NCBI GenBank assembly: GCA_027485695.1
Contig: JAIXQO010000003.1
Span: forward strand, 558,001-622,000
Length of the DNA stretch: 64,000 nt
Direction of reading: 5' to 3'
From: Pseudomonadota bacterium
Lineage (GTDB): Bacteria > Bdellovibrionota > UBA1018
A program made the position numbers and the translations under genes. Each line of letters starts with the position of its first letter. Position 1 is the stretch's first letter. This document shows positions 24,032-32,742 of this stretch, piece by piece. A model generated the notes under the pieces. The model searched no databases. It was not told where the DNA came from and saw only the letters and a program-made list of their open reading frames with translations.

Positions 24032-25861
24032 ATGGATGTCCCGCAGACTATTGAAGTGAGCTCTTTTTTGATCTGTCGTTGGACAACTTGGACGTCTTTA
24101 GCGCTGATTCCCTGGAGCCTGTCGGTCGCGGCCGTGGAACCGGTTACCGCCCCTGCACCCGATGCGGGGGGGCTGACACTTCAGGAGGTTATTGATCAGG
24201 GGGTACTCGGGCTCAATTTTGAGCCAGAGACGCTCCTGCATACCAAGGAAAATGCCCGCAAGCTCGCCGACCTTTGGCGCAAGCATCTGCCCCTCATCGA
24301 AGAGGAGTCTTGGAAACAGAGTTGTAAGCGAGATCCTTCGCAGGACGATTTCTGCCCGATCGTACTGGGCCTCTCGGCTCGAGAAGCGATGGAAGCCCCC
24401 GAAGACTCCGAAGTGAATGAGACCCCCGAACTCATCATCGAAGTCGTTCCACCGTCGACCCAAGTCGTGCTCGATGCGCTCAAGGCCGGCAAGGTAGATA
24501 CCTTGGCCAATGCAACCTCAGTTCAGATGTATTCGGCTCTGAGACGCATCAAGAAAATCTCGGAACTGAATGGAGCCATTGGTGGAGCACTGGCCCTTGA
24601 GACGGGATTTCATTGCAAGAACCCGATCGTCGCGACGGCGATCGCCCAAAAAGTCGAAACGTTTTTTCCGGACGCCACGCTCAAGAGCACCATGTATTCG
24701 CTTTTCGACAAGGTCGCCTCGTGCCCGGATTCCGAAGCAGCAGATCGCGCGAGATTTCGTTCAGCCGTTCATCGAATCGCGGATGGAAATTGCACCGGAG
24801 CTCTACCTGTCCTGGATCGACTCTATTCATCCGGCAATGGTGAGTACGCCCCGCGCGCGCTCTACTGGAAAGCGCGCTGCGCGGATGCGAGAGGGGATAA
24901 GCTACAATTCTCGATGCTCCAGCAGAAACTGCTCAAAGAATTCCCGCTCAGTTACCACAGCATCGTACTGAACCGCTCGCAGCTCACCCGGCTATCACGT
25001 GTACTGGGTACCCACATGCCTCGCGTGCTGCTTCGGTCGCATGAAAATCCTCGTTTGAACGCTTGGATTCGCGCAATCGAAGGTCTGATTGCCATCGATT
25101 CGATTCCGTTCGCGCGCCGGGTGATGGCGCGTTCCATGGACTCGCTTTTAAAACTCGAACCTGAGTTGATGCTCTATCTAAGCGTACTTGCCGACCGCGT
25201 ACGCGATCCGATTCTCCAGTTTAGATTCCTGGGCGTCGTGTTTCGTCAGGCTCCCGATCTCATCACGCAAGACACGCTCAAAGCGTTCTATCCGCTCAAA
25301 AATTTCAAAGCGATTCAAGAGTACGCCGGCTCGCTGGATCCGTTCTTCGTTGCATCACTCATTCGTCAAGAGAGCGGATTCAACCCGCAGGCGCGTTCAA
25401 GAGTGGGGGCGATGGGTCTCATGCAGCTGATGCCTCGAACGGCGTTCACACTCGAGAGAGTGAGTCGTTCGGCGCTACTCGACCCTCGTACGAATATTCG
25501 ATTGGGAACTCGATACATCGGTGGCCTCGTGAACCACTACGGGAATGATGCCGAACTTGCGCTGGCGAGCTATAACGCGGGAAAACTCGTCGTAGACGCC
25601 TGGAAGAATCGTTATGCGGGCATGGACCGCATGGCGTTCCTGGATTTGATTCCATACAAGGAAACGCGCGACTACGTGGTTCTCATTTCACGTAACTATT
25701 TCTGGTATCACAATCTCTACGGAGAGCTTCAAGGCCGTCCGCTTAAGTTCAATTCGATCCAGCCGATCGCTAAAAACAAACGTCGTATGCCAACCGTCGA
25801 AGACGAGGCCCCGCAGGCGGCGCCTGGATACCGGAAGCTCGTATTCACGCTATTCGAATGA
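24032..25861 (+). CDS. slt: Soluble lytic murein transglycosylase (Slt-type)
   Basis: 609 residues. An N-terminal hydrophobic segment (about 16-33) acts as export signal. The long central region is made of helical repeats forming the Slt ring (for example ALPVLDRLYSSGNGEYAPRAL). The C-terminal SLT domain (about residues 445-580) has the catalytic Glu in RQESGFNP, then AMGLMQLMP and ALASYNAG, all diagnostic. It cleaves peptidoglycan glycan strands to 1,6-anhydromuramyl products in the periplasm. The exact start is uncertain, as no clear ribosome-binding site precedes ATG 24032. Confidence 0.92.
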   Translation: MDVPQTIEVSSFLICRWTTWTSLALIPWSLSVAAVEPVTAPAPDAGGLTLQEVIDQGVLGLNFEPETLLHTKENARKLADLWRKHLPLIEEESWKQSCKRDPSQDDFCPIVLGLSAREAMEAPEDSEVNETPELIIEVVPPSTQVVLDALKAGKVDTLANATSVQMYSALRRIKKISELNGAIGGALALETGFHCKNPIVATAIAQKVETFFPDATLKSTMYSLFDKVASCPDSEAADRARFRSAVHRIADGNCTGALPVLDRLYSSGNGEYAPRALYWKARCADARGDKLQFSMLQQKLLKEFPLSYHSIVLNRSQLTRLSRVLGTHMPRVLLRSHENPRLNAWIRAIEGLIAIDSIPFARRVMARSMDSLLKLEPELMLYLSVLADRVRDPILQFRFLGVVFRQAPDLITQDTLKAFYPLKNFKAIQEYAGSLDPFFVASLIRQESGFNPQARSRVGAMGLMQLMPRTAFTLERVSRSALLDPRTNIRLGTRYIGGLVNHYGNDAELALASYNAGKLVVDAWKNRYAGMDRMAFLDLIPYKETRDYVVLISRNYFWYHNLYGELQGRPLKFNSIQPIAKNKRRMPTVEDEAPQAAPGYRKLVFTLFE

Positions 25862-25980
25862 TTTTAGACCCAATCGATCTTGGGCTTCCGCTCGTGCATT
25901 GACATCGAGGCGTCGCTTCGCATAATGGGCTCAAACCCGTTTTTTACCTGATCTTTTCTCTACAAGAAAGCGAACCTCTC

Positions 25981-27768
25981 ATGTCGACCACTATGTTGCA
26001 TCGTCTTGCCGATTGGGCCAAAGCCACTCCAAAAGCTCCCGCGCAACGCTACCGGGTCAAGGGCAAGGGCGATTGGAAAACCCTGACGGCGCAGGACTAC
26101 CTGGACCGCGTTTTCTACCTCGCTTGTTATCTGGAGTCGTGTGGTATCGGACCGGGCAAGACGGGGGCGATTCTCTCGTACAATTCTCCCGAGTGGGCGC
26201 AAACGGAACTGGCGTTGATCTTGGCGCGAGCCAAATCGGCGGGCCTCTATCCGAACTCCTCATCCAAAGACATTCACTACGTCCTCAATCACTGTGAGGC
26301 GGCTTGCCTCATCGTTCAGAACAAAGACTATTTCAATAAGATCGTCGCCGACGGCGGCACCGTTCCCGAGACCATCCGATTCATCATCAGTATCGATGGT
26401 GATACTTCGTTTTCTCCCAAGGCCGTGGGCTACGATACGGCGATCAGCGAAGGGCGCAAAATCGCCCTCGGTCGCAAAGTCGAGGAGATGCTCTCGAAAC
26501 TCGATCCTCTCGAAGCATCTTTTATGATCTACACCAGTGGTACGACGGGCAATCCCAAAGGCGCACTCCTCAGTCAAGATAACCTCGTTTTCACGTCTGA
26601 TCTTATCATCCATCGTTGGAAACTTCCGGCCGCAGGTGGATTGTTCTCATTCCTCCCGCTCAGTCATATCGCCGAAAAACTCCATTCGATCGGAGTGGGT
26701 ATTTCTCAGCGCTACGTGACGACCTACTGTTCGAAATTTGAAATGGTGGGCAAGGAGCTTCCGGACGCCGAACCGACGCTACTCCTCTGCGTTCCTCGCG
26801 TTTGGGAAAAAATGATGGAAGGCGTGATCTCGAAAATCGAAAAAGGCACCGGCCCTAAAAAAGCACTCGCTCTCTGGGCGCTCGGAGTGGGCGAACGACT
26901 GGCGCGCGCAAAATACTCGGGCCAATTCCCGAATGTAATCGATCTCGCTTCTCATCCGATCGCCGATCGTTTGGTGCTCTCCAAAGTTCGCTCCGCGCTC
27001 GGCTTGGGCAAAGCCCAACTCGCGGCCAGCGGCGCAGCCCCGCTTTCCGCTCACGTCGCTCGTTGGTTCCGCAGCATCGGCCTTGAAATTTACGAAGATT
27101 ACGGATCGACGGAAACGACTGGGGTCGTGACGACGACCATCCCAGGAATTGATTGCGTCGGCACGGTTGGGAAACCACTCGAAGGCTGCGAGTTCAAACT
27201 CGCCGAAGACGGCGAAATCCTGAGTCGTGGACGTCACGTTTTCCTGGGCTACCTGAAGGACGAAGTAAATACCCGCGACGCGCTCAAAGACGGTTGGTAT
27301 TACACGGGTGATGTCGGCGCGTGGACGGATACGGGACTGCTCAAGATCGTCGGACGCAAAAAAGAAATCATGAAGACCTCCGGTGGCAAAATGATCGCGC
27401 CCGTACCGATCGAAGAAAAACTCAAAGAAGCTTCGTTCATTTCTCAGGTTTGCATCGTCGGTGACAATCGCAAGTTCTTGTCGGCGCTCGTGACCTTGAG
27501 TGAGAGCGCACTCGCCGACTTGAATGGGCCCGGCTCGCAGTCATTCAAGGACGGCGTCCTCTGCGAAACGACGATGATCAAGCGTGTTCAGTCAGAGTTT
27601 GATCGCGTGAACAAGTCGCTGGCGTCTTTTGAGCAGGTCAAGCAATTCACGGTGCTGGATCGCGAATTCTCGATCCCAGATGGTGAGATGACGCCCACGA
27701 TGAAAATGAAACGCGCCGCGATCGAAACGCGCTTTCGGGCGCTCATCGATCGTATGTACAACGGGTAA
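25981..27768 (+). CDS. Long-chain acyl-CoA synthetase (AMP-forming)
   Basis: 595 residues, typical for the FAA1/FadD15 branch. Visible are the ATP-binding block IYTSGTTGNPKGALLS, FLPLSHIAEK, YEDYGSTETTGV, GWYYTGDVGAW and GRKKEIMKTSGGKMIAP, the last containing the conserved lysine region. It activates free fatty acids to acyl-CoA through an acyl-adenylate, at the inner membrane face. It may feed beta-oxidation or phospholipid synthesis. It is followed after 8 bases by the NUDIX gene, so the two are probably co-transcribed. Confidence 0.93.
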   Translation: MSTTMLHRLADWAKATPKAPAQRYRVKGKGDWKTLTAQDYLDRVFYLACYLESCGIGPGKTGAILSYNSPEWAQTELALILARAKSAGLYPNSSSKDIHYVLNHCEAACLIVQNKDYFNKIVADGGTVPETIRFIISIDGDTSFSPKAVGYDTAISEGRKIALGRKVEEMLSKLDPLEASFMIYTSGTTGNPKGALLSQDNLVFTSDLIIHRWKLPAAGGLFSFLPLSHIAEKLHSIGVGISQRYVTTYCSKFEMVGKELPDAEPTLLLCVPRVWEKMMEGVISKIEKGTGPKKALALWALGVGERLARAKYSGQFPNVIDLASHPIADRLVLSKVRSALGLGKAQLAASGAAPLSAHVARWFRSIGLEIYEDYGSTETTGVVTTTIPGIDCVGTVGKPLEGCEFKLAEDGEILSRGRHVFLGYLKDEVNTRDALKDGWYYTGDVGAWTDTGLLKIVGRKKEIMKTSGGKMIAPVPIEEKLKEASFISQVCIVGDNRKFLSALVTLSESALADLNGPGSQSFKDGVLCETTMIKRVQSEFDRVNKSLASFEQVKQFTVLDREFSIPDGEMTPTMKMKRAAIETRFRALIDRMYNG

Positions 27769-27776
27769 AAGAAACC

Positions 27777-28301
27777 GTGTCGGACATAGATTTTGGGACG
27801 CGAAAATCGGTCTTGTCAGTTCTGGTCTATGTTTTTCATGAGGACGAGATCCTTTTGATTCATAGAAACAAGCGCGACGCATCTAACGACGACCATGCGG
27901 GCAAGTGGAATGGCTTGGGCGGGAAATGCGAACTCGACGAGGCGATGGTGGATGCAGCGTCTCGGGAGCTTCGAGAGGAGTCGGGACTGGAAATGGACTC
28001 CCGACGTTTCTCTTTCTTGGGCTTCATTCAGTTTCCGCTCTTTAAGCCTCACAAAAACGAGGACTGGAATGTCGGAGTATTTGCGGTAGATGCGACGGAT
28101 GCTGAGCATACGCAGCCGCTTGCTTCTCCAGACGAAGGCACCATTCACTGGAAAAAAATCTCCGAAATACCCAGTTTACCGTTCTGGCCGGGGGATGAGA
28201 GTTTTTTGCCCTATGTACTCAAGCGTGAACCGTTTCATGGTGTTGTTCGCTATGAAAACTTCCAGTACACGGGTGCCGATATCCGTTCGGCGCTCCTTTA
28301 G
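27777..28301 (+). CDS. NUDIX hydrolase (MutT/8-oxo-dGTP-ase-like)
   Basis: 174 residues from GTG 27777. A complete NUDIX box, G-x5-E-x7-REL-x-EES-G, is present (GKCELDE ... RELREESGL, about residues 44-66), with the magnesium-binding glutamates intact. GKWNGLGGK before it and WPGDESFLPYVL after it resemble bacterial 8-oxo-dGTP diphosphatases. It probably sanitises oxidised nucleotides or hydrolyses another nucleoside diphosphate derivative. It is coupled closely to the acyl-CoA synthetase gene. Confidence 0.9.
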   Translation: MSDIDFGTRKSVLSVLVYVFHEDEILLIHRNKRDASNDDHAGKWNGLGGKCELDEAMVDAASRELREESGLEMDSRRFSFLGFIQFPLFKPHKNEDWNVGVFAVDATDAEHTQPLASPDEGTIHWKKISEIPSLPFWPGDESFLPYVLKREPFHGVVRYENFQYTGADIRSALL

Positions 28302-28378
28302 AGATTCCTGAACACTAAATCGGTAGTCTACATCGAGGAATTCGCTCCGTGTTTGCTCACGAGTTTTTCGCGTGTTAG

Positions 28379-29425
28379 TTGCGTACTCAGATGTTTTTGG
28401 TCACGTTCATCGGTCTCATTCTCTCCGCTCATGCAGCGCCCTTCGTACCGAAGGCGCTCTACCATTTCGGCTCCTATGAGCCGCTCATGAAAGACGTCGT
28501 CGCTCGCACGGTGCCCGAGGCCGATTGGCGACAGTACATCATGGGTGATGAAACCCGATTTGGTCAAAAGATCTATCGTCGAGGACTCTATGCGACTTCG
28601 CATCCCGGGTTCTCGAGTTACTTCGGTGACCGACTGCTCGAAAAAGAGGCGGTTCGTGCTCCTTGGATGATCCGTATCGCCGTGAAAGACGAATGTCGTA
28701 GGGAGGAGCCGCTGAATCTTGCGACTCTCTATTGGGATCCGCGAGTCGTTCGTTTCTTGGAATCACTCAAGGATCCGGAATTTCCGGACGTCGCGACCTT
28801 GCACTCCCGTTGTTACTACATCGACGACGAGACCGAAGAAGAAGTCGCCGATTTTGAGATGGTCACTGGAATCGGAACTCCTACCGCATGCGAAGCCATG
28901 GCGGACAAGATCTTTCAGGCGCTAAAACCAAAAATCGCAGTCGACTCCATCTGGCATCAGAGCTGGTACATTCGGGATCGAAGCTGCATTGAACGGATCG
29001 ACGGATCGCCGCTGAGTCACTTGAAATGGATGACGGAAATTCCAGGTTATTGGATGGAACATCCGACGCCGGACTATCAGCGCAAGTGGAACTATTTTCA
29101 GAACTCTTCGATCGCCCTGATCTTGATGAGAGCATTGATTGAGGCTCCCGTGATTAACGATCGTTTATTGAACGATATAGCGGGCGAAGCCAAAAATTCT
29201 GACCTATCGAGCCCTGCCGCCTGGGTCGGTGCAAAAACTTCGTGGTTTCCGCAAGTGGTTCAAGCTTGGCTAGCGGATTACCGGGTTTGTCGGGATCGGA
29301 GGCGTTTGCGTGATTGGAAGACAAACGCCCGTGCTCATTACGATCTGTGGTTGGCTGCCGAGAATGCTCATGAGCTTGAGAAGAGCATTGAGGCCAGAAT
29401 AGGTCGATCATTTTGTTCGGAGTAA
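28379..29425 (+). CDS. Secreted protein of unknown function
   Basis: 348 residues from TTG 28379 (ATG 28391 is an alternative; the TTG form adds an Arg that improves the signal peptide). Cleavage is likely near SAHA-A. The mature region begins PKALYHFGSYEPLM and later has RRGLYATSHPGFSSYFG, which recalls the start of ADP-ribosyltransferase-like folds (a strand with YHF/YHG, then GLYAT), but no catalytic Glu can be placed, so I do not assert that. Cysteines are sparse. It is followed by an inverted repeat at 29433-29467. Confidence 0.65.
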   Translation: MRTQMFLVTFIGLILSAHAAPFVPKALYHFGSYEPLMKDVVARTVPEADWRQYIMGDETRFGQKIYRRGLYATSHPGFSSYFGDRLLEKEAVRAPWMIRIAVKDECRREEPLNLATLYWDPRVVRFLESLKDPEFPDVATLHSRCYYIDDETEEEVADFEMVTGIGTPTACEAMADKIFQALKPKIAVDSIWHQSWYIRDRSCIERIDGSPLSHLKWMTEIPGYWMEHPTPDYQRKWNYFQNSSIALILMRALIEAPVINDRLLNDIAGEAKNSDLSSPAAWVGAKTSWFPQVVQAWLADYRVCRDRRRLRDWKTNARAHYDLWLAAENAHELEKSIEARIGRSFCSE

Positions 29426-29432
29426 CCTGCCG

Positions 29433-29470
29433 ACTAATACAGGACCTACGATCGTTGCTGTATTAGTTCT
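29433..29470. terminator. Possible bidirectional terminator hairpin
   Basis: A 10-bp perfect inverted repeat (ACTAATACAG 29433-29442 with CTGTATTAGT 29458-29467, loop of 15) between two convergent genes. The T-run after it is short, so efficiency is uncertain. Confidence 0.5.
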
Positions 29471-29520
29471 TGGCTTAGCGCTGGGATGGATGCCTAAACT
29501 CCTGAAGTATGATCTCAAGT

Positions 29521-30309
29521 TTAGAATCGATACACACAGCGAAACCCCGTGCGTCCATTTGGTCCCCAAACGAAGGAAGCCGCAGTATAAAGACCTGGGT
29601 AGGAATCGGAGCTTCCGCCTCTCAGTAGAGCGCGGCCAATGTGCGATGAGTCTAGATAAACCAGCCCTAACATACCGGTGGTCATGTCATTAGCTCCACC
29701 TCGCCCTGAGATATGCTCCCAGGCTAGATTTCCCGAAGATGAAAAAAGCGCGGAAAAAGGTGAGTTGACCGCCAGTGAACTCACCTCTTGATAGTTTATG
29801 GCGTAGTCCTGGCTAACGGTATCGGATGTGTACTCCATATTGCCCTCAATAAGGTTCCAAACTTCGGCGCCTTGGAGAGTCTGGAGAGAGGAATCATATT
29901 TTAGGTAACCGTATCCGCGCGTTCCCTGGGACCAATTGGCATCTACGTATTCTATTTCATTGGCCATAGATTCCCATTCTTCATTAGTCGGAAGGGAGTA
30001 GTTTGATCCTAATAGTTCACATGCGGTTTGCGCGTCTGCTTGAGAGATCGAGCTCGTTCCTCTAGCGCCACTGGCAGTTACCGAAGTGGTTGTTCCGTCC
30101 GTAGTCATCTCGTTGTTGGCGATGCAAAATGTCTCGTTGATCTTCACGAAATCGTCTGGGCAGTTTTGGGTGTAGGATTCTGGATCTAATTTTGCGACCG
30201 TGTTCACACGTAAGGCGAGCTTTTCCGTGACTGGCTGACAAGACGAGCTGACTGTCGTAAGCAAGCAGATCAGAATTAGTAGTTTTCTATGTTTTGAATC
30301 GTTTTTCAT
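29521..30309 (-). CDS. Lipoprotein with formylglycine-generating-enzyme-like (SUMF1) domain
   Basis: 262 residues. The lipobox TVSSSC (Cys24) predicts a lipoprotein. From about residue 50 the order matches the FGE-sulfatase domain: FVKINETFCIANNEMT (the usual F-x-M-x-x-x-E-V-T strand is altered), AQTACELLGSNYSLPTNEEWESMA, VWNLIEGNMEYTSD (usual N-V-W-E-W), and a C-terminal LLRGGSSDS...NGRTGFRCVY (usual RGGS ... GFR). The catalytic cysteines of true FGE are not evident, so it is more likely a binding or structural version of the fold. The region looks somewhat more AT-rich than its neighbours. Confidence 0.75.
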   Translation of the reverse strand: MKNDSKHRKLLILICLLTTVSSSCQPVTEKLALRVNTVAKLDPESYTQNCPDDFVKINETFCIANNEMTTDGTTTSVTASGARGTSSISQADAQTACELLGSNYSLPTNEEWESMANEIEYVDANWSQGTRGYGYLKYDSSLQTLQGAEVWNLIEGNMEYTSDTVSQDYAINYQEVSSLAVNSPFSALFSSSGNLAWEHISGRGGANDMTTGMLGLVYLDSSHIGRALLRGGSSDSYPGLYTAASFVWGPNGRTGFRCVYRF

Positions 30310-30486
30310 ACCTTCAACTCAAGTAACGTTCTGAGGTTGTTGAAAAGTCTGACTTACTTAAGATGGTACAACGGCCGAACCGAGTCAGGTAAGTGTGTCC
30401 TTTTACGCTTTGATTTTTAGAGTCAAAAATGACCCAGTTTTCTCGCCCCGGTCTTTTTGAGAGACTAGCAAATGGGGTATCCGGTC

Positions 30487-31068
30487 ATGAAAATACATCC
30501 TACCGTCTCGATGCTCGCACTATTTTTGGTCGCGACCTCTTGCCTAAAAGGTGAGGGGGGTGCCGGGAGTGGTTCTACCAAAACTCAAACTCAACAGAAC
30601 GAAACGGTCGAACAGATCGTGACCGGAATTCCTTACGTCACCGAAGTGCAGATTCCGATTGAGACGATCCCTTCCTACGTCACGCTCGATTCAGTCGAGA
30701 AGTCTAAGCTTACTGGTAAGAAAGTCGCGTTGACGCTCTCGAGCCGAGATCTGGAGATTCGAAATTCCGTGGATGTCGTGCTCGAACGATGCACGGTCCC
30801 GAACGCGTTTTTTGAATTTTGGCTGACGGTCTATTCTGAGCGACTCTGTATACGCAGACCTGCAGTCGCTACCGCTTGCAAGGTCGTGACCTATCCACGC
30901 ATGACGATTCAGAACACAAGAAACACCATCTTCCTGCATTCGATTCAAACCGAATGTTCCAAAGAGCGTGTGACGTTCTGTAATCAGCAAACGGACGAAG
31001 CAATGACCGCTTCTCTGAAAGCCGTGTTTGAATCGAGCGACTGGAAGAAGTGTATACGCGACCTCTAG
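30487..31068 (+). CDS. Lipoprotein of unknown function
   Basis: 193 residues from ATG 30487 (ATG 30472 is in frame but adds an unlikely start). The signal ends in the lipobox VATSC. A Gly/Ser/Thr/Gln-rich linker follows, then a domain with paired cysteines (ERC, LCIRRPAVATAC, TECSKERVTFC, KKCIRDL). No family is recognised. It is convergent with prfC, 12 bases apart. Confidence 0.65.
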   Translation: MKIHPTVSMLALFLVATSCLKGEGGAGSGSTKTQTQQNETVEQIVTGIPYVTEVQIPIETIPSYVTLDSVEKSKLTGKKVALTLSSRDLEIRNSVDVVLERCTVPNAFFEFWLTVYSERLCIRRPAVATACKVVTYPRMTIQNTRNTIFLHSIQTECSKERVTFCNQQTDEAMTASLKAVFESSDWKKCIRDL

Positions 31069-31080
31069 TCGCGAACGCGG

Positions 31081-32742
31081 TTATTTCTTCTTCTTCGTTC
31101 CGCGAACTTCAGGTGCCGTCGTCAAGAATTTGAGTTTCTTGTAATTCTCCTCGGCCCAGCGGAGTGCCCAGTCCGATTTAAACAGCAATACTGGCAACTC
31201 ATCGCGGTCGACCAGCGCGCGTGAGTCTTCGCGTCGTTCGAAGAAATCCGCGTCGTATCCTTCGCCAGTCACCCAGCGAGCGTGAACGAATCCCATTTTT
31301 TCGATCTTCGTATCGACGCTGTATTCCGCTTTCAGCCGGTGTTGAAGGACCTCGAACTGGAGAGCTCCTACGGCGCCCAAAACGGGATCTTTGTCGCCCA
31401 TGCCGCGCTGGCGGTAGATCTGGACGACGCCCTCCTCGGAGAGCTGTTCCAGGCCTTTTTGGAGTTGTTTACGTTTCATCGGGTCCTTGATGGTGATGCC
31501 CGCGAAATGTTCGGGTGAGAATCGAGGTACGCCCGCGTATTCGATGGCAGGAGGCGTGCAGAGAGTGTCTCCGATGCGAAGCTCTCCGCTGGTATCGAGT
31601 AGGCCAACGATGTCTCCGGGCCATGCTTCGTCAACGATCACGCGCTCCTGTGCGAAGAAATTGAGCGGCTTGGAAAGTTTCACTTTTTTCTCGAGGCGAG
31701 AGTGGGTGACTTCCATGTTTCGTTCAAAATGGCCGCTCGAAATCCGCATGAATGCGACGCGGTCACGGTGCGCAGGATCCATGTTCGCCTGGATCTTGAA
31801 AACGAATCCAGAGAACTGTGGACTGAACGCTTCGACGACGTCGCCTTCGCTCGTGAGTCGCGCGGACGGTTGGGGAGCGAACTCGATGAAACGCTGGAGG
31901 AATCGCTCAACCCCGAAATTGTTCATGGCAGAGCCGAAGAATACCGGAGTGAGGAGTCCTCGGTTCACGAGTTCTTGGTTGAATGGATCACCGGCGAGTT
32001 CCAGGAGGTCGATCTCGTCTTTGAATGTCTGATAAAGTTCTTTGGCTTCGTCTTCGTCATTGCGAGGACCACCCAGGAGTTTCACGAAATTCGGGTCGTC
32101 GGTTCCGGAAACCTGGATCGCGCCTAGGCGGCCTTTTTGGTTCGCCTCGCCGTCGGTTTGAAACGCGAGGATTTCTTTGGAGGTACGGTCGTAAACGCCG
32201 CGGAATCGATCACCCTGACCGATCGGCCAACTCATGGGGCAGGAGCGAATGCCGAGCACGTTCTCGAGTTCCGCCAGCAGATCGAGCGGCTGTTGTGACG
32301 GACGATCGAGCTTGTTGATGAATGTGAAAATCGGGATTCCCCGCATCCGACAAACTTCGAATAGTTTTCTCGTCTGTGGCTCAACACCTTTTGCAGCGTC
32401 GATCAGCATGACCGCGGCATCGGCCGCAGTCAGCGTACGGTACGTGTCTTCGGAGAAGTCTTTGTGGCCCGGCGTATCGAGCAGGTTGATTTGATGACCG
32501 TGGTAATCGAACTGAAGCACAGAGGTCGAAATCGAGATCCCGCGTTGTTTTTCGATCTCCATCCAGTCGGACGTTGTATTGCGCTGGTTGGCCTTGGCGC
32601 GAACTGCGCCAGCCAAGTGAATGGCTCCGCCGTAAAGGAGGAGTTTCTCGGTGAGGGTGGTTTTACCGGCGTCCGGGTGGGAGATGATCGCAAAAGTGCG
32701 TCTCCGCTCGACTTCTTTTTTGAGTTTTTCTTGTAGGCTCAT
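31081..32742 (-). CDS. prfC: Peptide chain release factor 3
   Basis: 553 residues, typical for RF3. The GTPase motifs are complete: SHPDAGKTT (P-loop), RGISI switch region, LDTPGHKDFSEDT, FINKLDR. Domains 2 and 3 follow (SGHFERNMEV, GALQFEVLQHRL). RF3 recycles RF1/RF2 from the ribosome after termination. Its ATG overlaps the TGA of the upstream dinG-like gene (ATGA at 32739-32742), so translation is coupled. Confidence 0.97.
   Translation of the reverse strand: MSLQEKLKKEVERRRTFAIISHPDAGKTTLTEKLLLYGGAIHLAGAVRAKANQRNTTSDWMEIEKQRGISISTSVLQFDYHGHQINLLDTPGHKDFSEDTYRTLTAADAAVMLIDAAKGVEPQTRKLFEVCRMRGIPIFTFINKLDRPSQQPLDLLAELENVLGIRSCPMSWPIGQGDRFRGVYDRTSKEILAFQTDGEANQKGRLGAIQVSGTDDPNFVKLLGGPRNDEDEAKELYQTFKDEIDLLELAGDPFNQELVNRGLLTPVFFGSAMNNFGVERFLQRFIEFAPQPSARLTSEGDVVEAFSPQFSGFVFKIQANMDPAHRDRVAFMRISSGHFERNMEVTHSRLEKKVKLSKPLNFFAQERVIVDEAWPGDIVGLLDTSGELRIGDTLCTPPAIEYAGVPRFSPEHFAGITIKDPMKRKQLQKGLEQLSEEGVVQIYRQRGMGDKDPVLGAVGALQFEVLQHRLKAEYSVDTKIEKMGFVHARWVTGEGYDADFFERREDSRALVDRDELPVLLFKSDWALRWAEENYKKLKFLTTAPEVRGTKKKK

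Noticed and set aside
28379-29425. ADP-ribosyltransferase-like reading of the secreted unknown
   Set aside because: Only the first strand resembles the fold; no catalytic Glu or STS motif could be placed.
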